Of a DNA stretch of 64,000 nucleotides, positions 42,233 through 51,398 are shown piece after piece. The DNA is taken from the NCBI RefSeq assembly GCF_002863585.1, contig NZ_PGUY01000017.1, positions 1 through 64,000 of the forward strand, written 5' to 3'. This DNA is from Peribacillus deserti. GTDB taxonomy: Bacteria > Bacillota > Bacilli > Bacillales > DSM-1321. Numbering within the stretch: position 1 is the first letter of the stretch; each line of letters begins with the position of its first letter. The position numbers and the translations under genes were made by a program. The notes under the pieces were generated by a model. It was given only the letters and a program-made list of their open reading frames with translations. It did no database searches and was not told where the DNA came from.

Positions 42233-43186
42233 ATGTATGAATTGACTAAGCCACATATCTGGAGCGGGCGTATTGACAGCACTGAAAGGCCAGAGATGTT
42301 CCGCCTTCATCAATCTGTAGAGTGTAAAAGCGTTTATGAGTATGTTCAGGTTTTAGGGAAAAACAGCATGGGTATTATAGGCTTCAAGTGCGATGAAGGC
42401 GTGAGAAGGAATCAGGGGCGTACGGGAAGTTTTGAAGCCCCTGATGCATTAAGAAAAAATCTAGCTTCGCTTCCCATGCCACCAGGTGCTTCAATCTATG
42501 ATTTCGGAAATATAATCTGCGAAGATGGAAGATTAGAAGCCGCTCAAAAGGAGCTGGGCGAAGCGGTCTCCCGCCTGCTCCAGCAAAATATTTTTCCCAT
42601 TATTTTAGGAGGCGGCCACGAAGTTGCCTATGGCCATTACTTGGGATATAAACAATGGGAACTCTCCAATCTAAAAATGGGAATCGTAAATATCGATGCC
42701 CACTTTGATATGCGGCCATATACTGATCAGACTTCCTCTGGAACCATGTTTCGTCAGATACTTGATGAAAATCCAAATGCCAGCTACTTTTGTGCAGGCA
42801 TTCAGAAAAATGGAAACACCTCTTACTTATTTAACACTGCCGCTGAATATGGCTGTGAATACATTCTTGAAGATGAAATCCACCAGGAATCTATCCAGGA
42901 CTGCCTGCAGAAGGCGGACGAGTTTGTGAAAAAGAGTGATTTTTCCATGTTGACCCTTTGCAGCGATGTGCTGGAAGCCAGTTCAGCGCCTGGAGTGAGT
43001 GCGCCCTCTCCCTTCGGCCTGCATCCCAAACTCGTCAGAACTCTCCTTGGTCGTTTGGCGGCAAACCCGAAGATTAAGAGTTTTGATATAGCGGAAGTAA
43101 ACCCTAAACTGGATATAGGTGACCGCACTGTCAAATTAGGAGCCCAGTTGGTCTTCGAGGTAATCTGCGCCAGAAACAATCTTTAA
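42233..43186 (+). CDS. hutG: Formimidoylglutamase, arginase/agmatinase superfamily
   Basis: It hydrolyses N-formimidoyl-L-glutamate to glutamate and formamide in histidine breakdown. This 317-residue binuclear Mn2+ enzyme has the ureohydrolase metal motifs GGGHEVAYGH (about 130-139) and NIDAHFDMR (about 156-164), and GFKCDEGVRRNQGRTG near residue 50 is typical of HutG. A third metal segment reads LCSDVLEASSAPGVSAPSP (about 240-258). The other hut genes are not in the window, so it stands alone. The ATG follows AAGGAAGGA and a bidirectional terminator follows. Confidence 0.88.
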   Translation: MYELTKPHIWSGRIDSTERPEMFRLHQSVECKSVYEYVQVLGKNSMGIIGFKCDEGVRRNQGRTGSFEAPDALRKNLASLPMPPGASIYDFGNIICEDGRLEAAQKELGEAVSRLLQQNIFPIILGGGHEVAYGHYLGYKQWELSNLKMGIVNIDAHFDMRPYTDQTSSGTMFRQILDENPNASYFCAGIQKNGNTSYLFNTAAEYGCEYILEDEIHQESIQDCLQKADEFVKKSDFSMLTLCSDVLEASSAPGVSAPSPFGLHPKLVRTLLGRLAANPKIKSFDIAEVNPKLDIGDRTVKLGAQLVFEVICARNNL

Positions 43187-43187
43187 T

Positions 43188-43236
43188 CAAAAAAGGGGTG
43201 AATTTTAGAAAAAAATCTAAAAATCACCCCTTTTTG
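43188..43236. terminator. Long bidirectional terminator after hutG
   Basis: AAAAGGGGTGA...TTTTAGA pairs with TCTAAAA...TCACCCCTTTT over nearly 20 bp (43191-43234), with A and T runs outside. Confidence 0.9.
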
Positions 43237-43304
43237 AGTATGGATTTATATTTTCCGGCAGTAAATTAATCACTTTATATGCCAGCTGGCTTTTACATTA
43301 ACTT

Positions 43305-43530
43305 TCAGCATGCTTATGCTTAATTTTTTTCGATATATGCTTATGTTTCAAGGTTTTACGCTTAAGTCTGATAAGTTTATGCTTATGATTCAAGGGTTTA
43401 TGCTGATGTTCCTTTGCACTATGCTTATATCCAGTTCGCTATGCTTTTAATTAACGTTTTATGCTTATCCTTATAGTGTTATGCTTATCCTCCAAATTCT
43501 TATTCTTTACCTTCTGTTCCTTATGCTTAC
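43305..43530 (+). repeat. Phased TTTATGCTTAT array, period 20-21 bp
   Basis: The ATGC (or close variant) of the core falls at 43316, 43337, 43358 (ACGC), 43379, 43400, 43421, 43441, 43461, 43481, a decayed one near 43502, and 43523. Spacing is 21 in the left half and 20 in the right, as in the array at 14.6 kb. It is in the gap between hutG and a GNAT gene, with no gene inside. Confidence 0.88.
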
Positions 43531-43610
43531 CCTTCTGTTCCGACCGGTTCTATTTTCCCTTCTGACGTGGCAAGGCAGCTCAAAAGCTTGACCGCGTCGC
43601 AGTACGCTTA

Positions 43611-44075
43611 CTATTCCCCCAAGTCCAATGCCATTACAACCTCATCATCCCACACTTCCCCGGTGGTTTGAAAACCCGCCTGTTCATACAGCCTGCGTGC
43701 ATTGCTGTTATGTTTATGGACGGTGAGACGGATTTCCTCACATTGTGGAAAACTCGATCGTATGTAAGCGGTCATTTGAAGAAGTGCGGACCGCCCAAAT
43801 CCTTTCCTCTGGTACCGCGCATCTATAAAAAAGCCGTTAATCCAATACATGTTGGTTGTATCTTCTTCAAAAGCATGCATAATAAACCCGACCATATGCT
43901 CTTCATGGTAAATACAAAAGGGAAGATACGTGACACCATCGCCATCTGGTTTAATATGGACCTTCGCAAGAGACACCGCCGCAGACGGTACAAAGTCAGC
44001 CTGGTCATGATGCACATTCAGAGCGATTGCCTCAAGCCAATTATCGCGGGTTGCCGCTATTAAGTTAACATCCAA
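43611..44075 (-). CDS. GNAT-family N-acetyltransferase
   Basis: The 154-residue acetyl-CoA-dependent transferase shows the GNAT core: strand 4 WINGFFIDARYQRKGFGRSAL with the pyrophosphate loop RKGFGR (about 92-97), followed by a C-terminal NARRLYEQAGF (about 129-139). Overall it resembles the spermine/spermidine acetyltransferases of the BltD type, so polyamine acetylation is possible; not proven. The start is TTG, ten bases after AAAGGAGG. Confidence 0.85.
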   Translation of the reverse strand: MDVNLIAATRDNWLEAIALNVHHDQADFVPSAAVSLAKVHIKPDGDGVTYLPFCIYHEEHMVGFIMHAFEEDTTNMYWINGFFIDARYQRKGFGRSALLQMTAYIRSSFPQCEEIRLTVHKHNSNARRLYEQAGFQTTGEVWDDEVVMALDLGE

Positions 44076-44191
44076 ATCCTCATTACCTCCTTTAACTCAA
44101 GAGTATACTCTTATATCCTTTCAACCTATTAACCTGCAATTCCTGCTTGATGCAGCCTTCATAGTCATTTACCATTAACTTATTGATGTTT

Positions 44192-44225
44192 GGGAAATAA
44201 TCGGGAAATGGGGGGGGTCCCCCCA
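44192..44225 (-). repeat. Inverted copy of the GGGGACTGTCCCC repeat, abutting a ribosome site
   Basis: Read on the minus strand it gives a GGGG...CCCC block followed by CATTTCCCGATTATTTCCC, the same flank as at 24572. It ends two bases before the CGGGAGG ribosome site of the molybdopterin oxidoreductase gene. The centre has changed to a run of eight G and six C. Confidence 0.8.
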
Positions 44226-44237
44226 CGGGAGGTTTTA

Positions 44238-46277
44238 ATGATGGCTTCTTATGTTGATGAAAAGAATGGTGTGTTTCCTTCTGTTTGTTCGCTGGATTGC
44301 CCGGATCAATGCGGGCTGCTTGTTTATAAGGAGAATGGGAGAATTGTACGGGTCGAGGGTGATCCAAACCACCCTGTGACTCAGGGAAGTATATGCAATA
44401 AGGTGAGGAATATGCCTGAGCGTCTCTATGATAAAAAGCGGCTGCAATTTCCATTAAAACGAGTCGGGAAAAAAGGTTCAGGCCAGTTTGAAAGGATCAG
44501 CTGGGAGGAAGCAATCGAGACGATTACGGATAAGTGGAAAGCTCTTATCCAATCCTATGGGGCGGAAAGTATTCTTCCTTACAGTTTTTATGGGAACATG
44601 GGAAATTTGACTGCTGAAGGCATGGACCGGCGTTTTTTCAACCGGCTGGGTGCAAGCAGGCTGGACAGGACGATTTGTAATTCAGCTGGCTCTGCGGGCT
44701 ATCGCTATACAATGGGCGGAAGCATCGGAACTGATCCTGAGGAAACCGTACATGCCAAACTGATTATTTTCTGGGGCGTTAATGCCGTGAGCACAAATAT
44801 GCATCAGATTGCCCTGGCTCAGAAGGCACGAAAAAATGGGGCAAAAATCGTAGTCATTGATGTACATAATAACCGGACCGCCAAATGGGCCGACTGGTTT
44901 ATTCCCATCCTGCCGGGAACCGATACGGCTCTAGCCCTTGGAATCATGCATATTCTCTTTAAAGAAAATTTAACCGATCCAGCATTCCTGAAAGAGTTTA
45001 CCGTTGGATCTGAAGAGCTGAAAGAGCATGTTGTTCAATATGACCCTAAATCCGTCTCTCTGATTACCGGTGTTAAGGTTCAGGATATATACGAGCTCGC
45101 CCGGATGTACGGCAAAATTTCCCCATCTTTTATCCGGATTGGGAATGGCCCCCAGCACCACGATAATGGTGGAATGTGCATCCGCACCATATCCTGCCTC
45201 CCTGCTTTAACCGGCCAATGGTTAAAAAAAGGCGGCGGTGCCATTAAAGGAAACTCAGCTTTCCTAGAACACAACTCTCAAGCCCTTCAAAGACCGGATC
45301 TAAGCGCTCATAACACGAGGATCATCAATATGAATTTGATTGGAAAGGCATTGCATGAGCTCGATCCCCCTATTCGATCACTATTTATTTACGGCTGCAA
45401 TCCTGCCGTTGTGGCTCCAGAAGGGAATAAGGTTAGAGAGGGCCTTTTGCGCGAAGATTTATTTACAGTGGTTCATGATTTATTTTTAACAGAAACAGCG
45501 GCGCTTGCCGATATTGTCCTACCTGCCTCTTCATCCTTTGAAAATACCGATTTTTATACGTCATACTGGCATCACTATATGCAGCTGCAGCAGCCCGTAA
45601 TCGAGCCATGGGGTGAATCAAAATCAAATGTTGAGGTTTTCCGCATGCTGGCTGAGGGCATGAACTTCACAGACAGCTGCTTCAAGGATAGCGAGGAGGA
45701 GATGATCCGTCAGGCTCTAGATTTCCCCGGGAATCCCTATCTGGACAGCATAACCTTTGAGTCTCTTGCCGAGAACCAATTTGTGAAAGCTGATAGAGAA
45801 ACTCTTTTTCCGGAAAACCTGCCGACACCGAGCGGTAAAATTGAGTTGTTCTCAAGAAAAATGGAACGGGACGGATACCCTCCGCTGCCGACATATATGC
45901 CGATTCCAGCAGAAAATTACCCATTGCTTTTCGTTCCAGCACCAAATCATAACTTTTTAAACTCTACTTTTTCTAATAATGAAAAGCACATCAAAATGGA
46001 GAAAACACCTCAAATATTTATACATGAGGATGATGCAGGTCAGCGTGGAATCAGGGATGGCGATACAGTAAGAATATGGAATGACCGCGGCGAGTGTACC
46101 CTTCAAGCTTCTGTGGGCCGCGACGTTTTACCAGGAGCTGTTATATCCTTAGGATTATGGGCCGATCTGCCTGGCTCAAGCCAGCTGGTTAACTCCCTCA
46201 CTCCCGACCGGATATCCGATATGGGCGGCGGCGCCGTATTTTTCTCAGGGCGGGTCGATATTGAAAAAGCACTCTAA
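44238..46277 (+). CDS. Molybdopterin-dependent oxidoreductase (YyaE-like)
   Basis: This 679-residue enzyme of the DMSO-reductase superfamily has an N-terminal [4Fe-4S] motif CSLDCPDQC with the fourth cysteine in GSICNK (about residue 46), then the MGD-binding blocks ending with the C-terminal GLWADLPGSSQ region (about 635). It resembles B. subtilis YyaE. No Tat signal is present, so it acts in the cytoplasm; substrate unknown. The ATG at 44238 follows GGGAGG with five bases spacing (a second ATG follows at once). A dispersed palindromic repeat lies directly before the ribosome site. It is monocistronic. Confidence 0.88.
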   Translation: MMASYVDEKNGVFPSVCSLDCPDQCGLLVYKENGRIVRVEGDPNHPVTQGSICNKVRNMPERLYDKKRLQFPLKRVGKKGSGQFERISWEEAIETITDKWKALIQSYGAESILPYSFYGNMGNLTAEGMDRRFFNRLGASRLDRTICNSAGSAGYRYTMGGSIGTDPEETVHAKLIIFWGVNAVSTNMHQIALAQKARKNGAKIVVIDVHNNRTAKWADWFIPILPGTDTALALGIMHILFKENLTDPAFLKEFTVGSEELKEHVVQYDPKSVSLITGVKVQDIYELARMYGKISPSFIRIGNGPQHHDNGGMCIRTISCLPALTGQWLKKGGGAIKGNSAFLEHNSQALQRPDLSAHNTRIINMNLIGKALHELDPPIRSLFIYGCNPAVVAPEGNKVREGLLREDLFTVVHDLFLTETAALADIVLPASSSFENTDFYTSYWHHYMQLQQPVIEPWGESKSNVEVFRMLAEGMNFTDSCFKDSEEEMIRQALDFPGNPYLDSITFESLAENQFVKADRETLFPENLPTPSGKIELFSRKMERDGYPPLPTYMPIPAENYPLLFVPAPNHNFLNSTFSNNEKHIKMEKTPQIFIHEDDAGQRGIRDGDTVRIWNDRGECTLQASVGRDVLPGAVISLGLWADLPGSSQLVNSLTPDRISDMGGGAVFFSGRVDIEKAL

Positions 46278-46304
46278 AAAAAGACGTCCTAAAGGACGTC
46301 TTTC
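46276..46304. terminator. Bidirectional terminator
   Basis: AAAGACGTCCT and AGGACGTCTTT form an 11-bp stem with a 2-base loop, between converging genes. Confidence 0.88.
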
Positions 46305-46309
46305 TCGCT

Positions 46310-46858
46310 TTATTCTGGTTTTCCCAACTCATCAAATGGCAGGAATCGAAATACTACTTCACCTATGACAGAATCTGTTTTTATAAAACCAAATCTTCTG
46401 CTGTCTGAACTATTTAAGCGGTTATCTCCCATTACAAATAGACAGCCTGCGGGAACCCTTGATTTGCCGGTGAGCTCTTCAAGTTTGAAATTACCAGTCA
46501 GCTTCACATCTGGGGAAACCTTTTTCTTATTTTCATCTAAATAGGGTTCTTTATATTTTTTGCCATTGATATATAGTACGTCATCTCTCACCTCGACCGA
46601 GTCCCCAGGCAGGCCGATTACCCGTTTGATATAATTCTCTTCTGCATCTGGAGCATGAAACACCACATTGTCAAAATGCTGGATTTTGCTTACTTTGGTT
46701 ACTATGATTTTATTCTTATCCTCGAAGGTTGGGGACATAGATTCACCATACACAGTGACAGGTGAAAATAAAAACTGCCGGCAGATAAAAGCTATAGCTG
46801 CAGCCAGTAATATTGATTTAATCCAGGATATGATTTCTTTACTCAAATTTCGTTCCAT
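46310..46858 (-). CDS. Signal peptidase I
   Basis: This type I signal peptidase of 182 residues cleaves signal peptides at the outer face of the membrane. One N-terminal anchor helix (about 11-32) is followed by the catalytic serine GESMSPTF (about 38-45), the lysine in YIKRVIGLPGD (about 75-85) and the GDNRLNSSDSRRFG block (about 143-156). It resembles Bacillus SipS/SipT; the genome probably has others. The ATG at 46858 follows AGGGGGAT; an in-frame start 45 bases upstream is rejected. Confidence 0.93.
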   Translation of the reverse strand: MERNLSKEIISWIKSILLAAAIAFICRQFLFSPVTVYGESMSPTFEDKNKIIVTKVSKIQHFDNVVFHAPDAEENYIKRVIGLPGDSVEVRDDVLYINGKKYKEPYLDENKKKVSPDVKLTGNFKLEELTGKSRVPAGCLFVMGDNRLNSSDSRRFGFIKTDSVIGEVVFRFLPFDELGKPE

Positions 46859-47087
46859 TTCTTGATATCCCCCTCTTAAAGCTTCACTCTGAATCGGAGT
46901 CAAAATCTTTTCTTTATTATAATGGTTAACAGAATAATAGAGAAGAAAAAATACTTATTTTCCCTCGTTATACTTATACTGTAATCCTTTATTCTTTATG
47001 TTTTATCCCTCTTAATAAAGGGTATTCATCCTGAAGTAAACAAACATTCCATAATACTACTGGCCACTAGGATTAGCAAACAATTAG

Positions 47088-47129
47088 TTTGACTAACATT
47101 ATTATTCTAGAATAATAATGTTAGTCAAA
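47088..47129. repeat. Perfect 42-bp palindrome
   Basis: Both halves of 21 bp are exact complements, centred on CTAG at 47107-47110 (TTTGACTAACATTATTATTCT and its inverse, quoted in parts: TTTGACTAACAT, TATTATTCT). It is AT-rich, has no T-run on either strand and lies about 230 bases upstream of the signal peptidase start on its 5' side and 400 bases before qoxA. The role is unknown. Confidence 0.85.
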
Positions 47130-47158
47130 AAATGAATTCTTATTGAAACTGGCACGTG

Positions 47159-47477
47159 TTCACACAATTGTCACACCGGTTCACAAATCTGTCACACCTT
47201 ATCCTTTTAATCCCTGCAAAGCCAAGAACCTTCACCAAATTGTCACTTTTTTTGAGTTGTTATTTTCCTTATAAGTTACTAATATATGTATAGAGAGTAT
47301 GTGAACAAATTAACACTATTTCGATATTGCATTATTTTGGTAATTAGTCCTTCCATCCATGGATTAGCAACACTAGATGGTGGGGATTGCTCACATATAA
47401 TCCATATCAGCTGGTGCTATTCACATATAAGTATGAACTTATTTTTATAAAAACTGGGTTCAGACGTTGTTTGTGAA
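47159..47477. promoter_or_regulatory. Cluster of TTTGTGAA-like boxes upstream of qoxA
   Basis: Boxes close to TTTGTGAA or its inverse occur at 47159 (TTCACACA), 47180 (TTCACAAA), 47298 (TATGTGAA), 47391 (TCACATA), 47420 (TTCACATA) and 47470 (TTTGTGAA). ResD of Bacillus and SrrA of Staphylococcus recognise similar sequences and control terminal oxidases; whether they act here is inferred. Two boxes form a 21-bp direct repeat (CACA-N4-GTCACAC type). Confidence 0.4.
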
Positions 47478-47531
47478 ACACTTAACAAATCATTAACATC
47501 TTACCTTAGTAAAGGAAGAAAGGGGTATATC

Positions 47532-48467
47532 ATGAGATTTAAATGGTCTATATTAGCTATCGTGTTCACTGTAATTACCGTATTATCGGGATGTGACCGA
47601 TTATTGGTTCTCGATCCAAAAGGACCGCAGGCCAAAACTCAAGCAGACGATATAATCATGACAATCTGGATTATGGCATTTATCGTTCTTGTCGTTTTTG
47701 CACTCTTAGTATACATGTTAGTAAAATACCGTGCTTCCAAACAAAGTAAAGATTATGAACCACCTCATATTGAGGGAAGCAAGCTTGTTGAAGCAATCTG
47801 TATCGGGGTACCAATTATCATCGTTACATTCCTTTCTATTATGTCAGTTAAATCAAACTATGAGGTTGAAGCTACACCTAAGGGCTATGAGAATCAAAAA
47901 CCACTGGTAGTTTACGCTTCTTCATCTGATTGGAAATGGCATTTTAGTTATCCGGAAGAAAATATCGAAACTGTTAACTACTTGTATATCCCAGCTGATC
48001 GTCCAATAGAATTTAAGCTTTATTCTTACGGACCGATTACAAGCTTCTGGATTCCGCAGCTTGGCGGTCAGAAATATGCGATGAGTGACATGGTGACTAC
48101 ACTTCATCTTGCAGCTGATGAACCTGGTGAATTTATGGGTCGAAATGCTAACTTCAGCGGTAAAGGATTTGCTGAGAACACGTTCGATGTTAAAGCTATG
48201 TCCCAGGCTGAATATGATGAATGGGTACAGGAAGTCAAAGAAACAGCAAAACCTCTTTCAGAGAAGAAGTTTGACCAGCTGTTAGAACCAGGACATCTTG
48301 GCAGATCGACTTATAACGGAACTCACTTAAAATTCAGTCCTCCTCCATCAGCTGAAAATGGCGGACACGAACACAATTCAACTAAAGCTGATAAAGAAGA
48401 CATGAATCATGCAGACCATGAAAATATGGAGCACGAAGATATGAACATGGATGACATGAACGAATAA
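47532..48467 (+). CDS. qoxA: Cytochrome aa3 quinol oxidase subunit II
   Basis: Subunit II of the aa3-600 menaquinol oxidase. The 311-residue lipoprotein has a lipobox LSGC (about 18-21), two helices (about 40-65 and 85-105) and a cupredoxin-fold domain with ASSSDWKWHFSYPE (about 131) and SFWIPQLGGQKYAM (about 177). The CuA cysteine and histidine ligands are missing, as in QoxA and unlike cytochrome c oxidases. A Met/His/Asp-rich tail of about 40 residues ends the protein, resembling metal-binding tails and absent in B. subtilis QoxA. GGAAGAAAGGGG precedes the ATG; it heads qoxABCD. Confidence 0.92.
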   Translation: MRFKWSILAIVFTVITVLSGCDRLLVLDPKGPQAKTQADDIIMTIWIMAFIVLVVFALLVYMLVKYRASKQSKDYEPPHIEGSKLVEAICIGVPIIIVTFLSIMSVKSNYEVEATPKGYENQKPLVVYASSSDWKWHFSYPEENIETVNYLYIPADRPIEFKLYSYGPITSFWIPQLGGQKYAMSDMVTTLHLAADEPGEFMGRNANFSGKGFAENTFDVKAMSQAEYDEWVQEVKETAKPLSEKKFDQLLEPGHLGRSTYNGTHLKFSPPPSAENGGHEHNSTKADKEDMNHADHENMEHEDMNMDDMNE

Positions 48468-48522
48468 TCATATTTAGAATTTAATTCCGATTTAAATATA
48501 CTTCCTGGAAGGAGTCAAAATC

Positions 48523-50469
48523 ATGGATTTCTTTGATCGATTTGCGATACCTCATCCTAGCCCGGTAATTTATGCATCTATGGTTGCCATCGGACTTACT
48601 GTTATCGCCATAATCGCAGGATTGACCTATTTTAAAAAATGGGGATATCTATGGCGTGAATGGCTGACTACCGTAGATCATAAACGTATTGGTATTATGT
48701 ATCTGATCTCCGCCTTATTGATGCTTTTCCGCGGCGGGGTCGATGCAATCATGCTTCGAGCACAGCTGGCTACTCCTGAAGCCAAACTTCTGGATGCACA
48801 GCATTATAATGAAATTTTCTCAACACACGGGGTTGTCATGATCCTGTTTATGGCTATGCCATTTATAATGGCTCTTATGAACTTTGTTGTTCCGCTTCAA
48901 ATTGGAGCACGTGACGTAGCATTCCCTCGACTGAACGCTCTTAGCTTCTGGCTGTTCTTCATGGGTGCAATGCTTTTCAATATCTCTTTTGTAATCGGTG
49001 GATCTCCTGATGCAGGCTGGACATCTTACTTCCCTCTTGCAGGCAATGAATTCAGCGAATCTGTCGGAACCAACTATTATATGATTGCGATCCAGATTGC
49101 TGGTATCGGAACACTTATGACTGGTATTAACTTCATGACCACCATTCTTAAGATGAGAACACCTGGTATGACATTAATGAAAATGCCAATGTTTACTTGG
49201 TCTTCCCTTGTTGCTAACGTAATCATCGTATTTGCTTTCCCAGTACTGACAGTTGCACTTGCGCTGGGTACCATGGACCGCCTGTTCGGAACTCATTTCT
49301 TTACTACGGATGCCGGCGGCTTGGATATGCTTTGGGCCAACCTTTTCTGGGTATGGGGACATCCTGAGGTTTATATTTTGATCCTGCCTTCATTCGGTAT
49401 TTTTAGTGAAATCATTTCAACTTTTGCTAAACGAAACCTTTATGGGTATAAATCAATGGTTTGGTCAATGGTCGTTATCGCTGGATACTCATTCTTAGTA
49501 TGGGCACACCATTTCTTCACAATGGGCCAGGGAGCATTAACCAACAGTATATTCTCCATTACGACAATGGCAATTGCTGTTCCGACTGGAGTTAAAATCT
49601 TTAACTGGCTGTTTACGCTTTATAAAGGAAAAATTGAAATTACTACTCCAATGCTTTACGCCATACATTTCATACCGCTTTTCACTATCGGTGGTGTCAC
49701 TGGGGTAATGCTTGCGATGTCAGCAGCTGACTATCAGTACCATAATACAATGTTCCTGGTTGCCCACTTCCATAACGTTATTATTCCTGGTGTAGTATAT
49801 GCTATGCTTGCCGGTCTAACTTACTACTGGCCAAAAATGTTTGGTTTCATGTTAAATGAACGAATCGGTAAATGGACCGTTTGGCTGCTTTCCATCGGCT
49901 TCCTATTAGCCTTTATGCCAATGTATATTACTGGTTTAGACGGACAGGCAAGACGTATGTACACTTATTCTGAATCCACTGGATATGGACCTTGGAATAT
50001 GGCATCCTTCATTGGAGCCGGAATTATGGCAATCGGATTTGCTTTAATCGTTTACAACATTTATTACAGTATTCGTTATGCTTCTAGAGACATTGGTTCC
50101 GATCCTTGGGATGCTCGTACACTTGAGTGGGCTACTCACACTCCGGTTCCAGAATATAACTTTGCAATCTCTCCACAGGTTGCTTCAATTGAACCATTCT
50201 GGGATTCAAAGAAAAAAGGACAAGAACTATTTAAAGGCAGCTATGAAAAAATTCACATGCCAAATAATAGCGGAATTCCATTTATCATGGGCTGTATCTT
50301 CTTTGCCTGGGGCTTCTCATTCGTTTTCGGAATTTGGGTTCCATTAATTCTTACAACAATTGGTATCTTTGTATGTATGGCATTGCGTTCATTTGAAATC
50401 GACCACGGCCACTATATATCTGTTGATGAAATAGAAGAGACTGAAACAAAATTGCGAGGTGCTAACTAA
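48523..50469 (+). CDS. qoxB: Cytochrome aa3 quinol oxidase subunit I
   Basis: The catalytic heme-copper subunit, 648 residues with about 14-15 helices. It shows the low-spin heme histidine region [16 protein letters not shown], the CuB histidine and cross-linked tyrosine WGHPEVYIL (about 282-290), WAHHFFTMG and VAHFHNVI (about 421), all standard for heme-copper oxidases. It reduces oxygen to water with menaquinol electrons while pumping protons. GGAAGG precedes the ATG. It is followed by qoxC, whose start codon overlaps its stop by one base. Confidence 0.96.
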   Translation: MDFFDRFAIPHPSPVIYASMVAIGLTVIAIIAGLTYFKKWGYLWREWLTTVDHKRIGIMYLISALLMLFRGGVDAIMLRAQLATPEAKLLDAQHYNEIFSTHGVVMILFMAMPFIMALMNFVVPLQIGARDVAFPRLNALSFWLFFMGAMLFNISFVIGGSPDAGWTSYFPLAGNEFSESVGTNYYMIAIQIAGIGTLMTGINFMTTILKMRTPGMTLMKMPMFTWSSLVANVIIVFAFPVLTVALALGTMDRLFGTHFFTTDAGGLDMLWANLFWVWGHPEVYILILPSFGIFSEIISTFAKRNLYGYKSMVWSMVVIAGYSFLVWAHHFFTMGQGALTNSIFSITTMAIAVPTGVKIFNWLFTLYKGKIEITTPMLYAIHFIPLFTIGGVTGVMLAMSAADYQYHNTMFLVAHFHNVIIPGVVYAMLAGLTYYWPKMFGFMLNERIGKWTVWLLSIGFLLAFMPMYITGLDGQARRMYTYSESTGYGPWNMASFIGAGIMAIGFALIVYNIYYSIRYASRDIGSDPWDARTLEWATHTPVPEYNFAISPQVASIEPFWDSKKKGQELFKGSYEKIHMPNNSGIPFIMGCIFFAWGFSFVFGIWVPLILTTIGIFVCMALRSFEIDHGHYISVDEIEETETKLRGAN

Positions 50470-51065
50470 TGAAAATAGATAACTCGCTTCCACTTGAATA
50501 CAGTACTGAGGAAAACAGCCTAAAAGTCTTAGGCTTCTGGATTTTCCTTGGTGCCGAAATCATGCTGTTTGGTACACTATTCGCAACATACTTCACATTA
50601 GTTGATCGTACAGCCGGCGGCCCAGACAGCGCTGAACTCTTTGAAATTGCTCCGGTCCTTATTGAAACATTCCTGCTTTTAGCAAGTAGTTTCACCATTG
50701 GGCTTGGAATTCACGCTATGCGTCTTGGCAGAAAGAAAGCCATGATGGCATTCTTTGGAATCACCCTTCTTTTAGGGCTTGGCTTTTTAAGCGTTGAAAT
50801 TTATGATTTCGTTATGTATGTTCATGAAGGAGCAACTATACAAACCAGTGCATTTACCTCCATCCTGTTCACTACACTGGGAACACACGGAGCGCACGTT
50901 ACACTCGGCTTTTTCTGGGGATTATTTATCATCCTGCAAGTGAAAAAACGCGGGATTACTCCTCAAAACGCCAACAAAGCTTTCATCTTTTCACTTTACT
51001 GGCATTTCCTTGACGTAGTTTGGATCTTTATCTTCAGCTTCATCTACCTGAAAGGAATGATGTAA
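50469..51065 (+). CDS. qoxC: Cytochrome aa3 quinol oxidase subunit III
   Basis: This 198-residue membrane subunit has five helices. The FWIFLGAEIMLFGTLFATYF segment (read as FWIFLGAEIM then LFGTLFATYF, about 22-41) and GTHGAHVTLGFFWG (about 138-151) are family signatures of COX3-type subunits. It supports the assembly and stability of subunit I. The start follows qoxB directly, and it lies 2 bp before qoxD. Confidence 0.95.
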   Translation: MKIDNSLPLEYSTEENSLKVLGFWIFLGAEIMLFGTLFATYFTLVDRTAGGPDSAELFEIAPVLIETFLLLASSFTIGLGIHAMRLGRKKAMMAFFGITLLLGLGFLSVEIYDFVMYVHEGATIQTSAFTSILFTTLGTHGAHVTLGFFWGLFIILQVKKRGITPQNANKAFIFSLYWHFLDVVWIFIFSFIYLKGMM

Positions 51066-51067
51066 TT

Positions 51068-51352
51068 ATGAGAGAGCTATTTCCAGCTAAACAAGTCATG
51101 GGCTTTGTATTTTCACTCATCCTGACTATTGCAGCCCTATTGGTTTACTACCTGGACATGTCATTTACAGCAGGTATGACACTGCTGCTCATTACTGCAT
51201 TTATCCAGGCTGGACTTCAGCTGATTGTGTTCATGCACGCTGGGGAAACCAAAGATAAAGGATCGATTTACACCAACATCTACTTCGGAGTATTCGTAGC
51301 GCTGGTAACCATTCTTGGTACACTGCTATGTATGATCTGGGGATATATCTAA
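51068..51352 (+). CDS. qoxD: Cytochrome aa3 quinol oxidase subunit IV
   Basis: This small 94-residue subunit has three helices and the family segment QAGLQLIVFMHAGET (about 56-70). It is the last gene of qoxABCD, followed by a strong terminator. I chose the ATG at 51068, which follows the qoxC stop closely; an in-frame start at 51020 would lie within qoxC. Confidence 0.94.
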   Translation: MRELFPAKQVMGFVFSLILTIAALLVYYLDMSFTAGMTLLLITAFIQAGLQLIVFMHAGETKDKGSIYTNIYFGVFVALVTILGTLLCMIWGYI

Positions 51353-51354
51353 AC

Positions 51355-51398
51355 AAAAAAAAAAGCGGAGTGCCTACGAAGGCGCTCCGTTTTTATTC
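51355..51398. terminator. Bidirectional terminator after qoxD
   Basis: GCGGAGTGCC (51365-51374) pairs with GGCGCTCCGT (51381-51390), with A-run and T-run outside. The stem overlaps the stop of the converging small gene. Confidence 0.88.
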
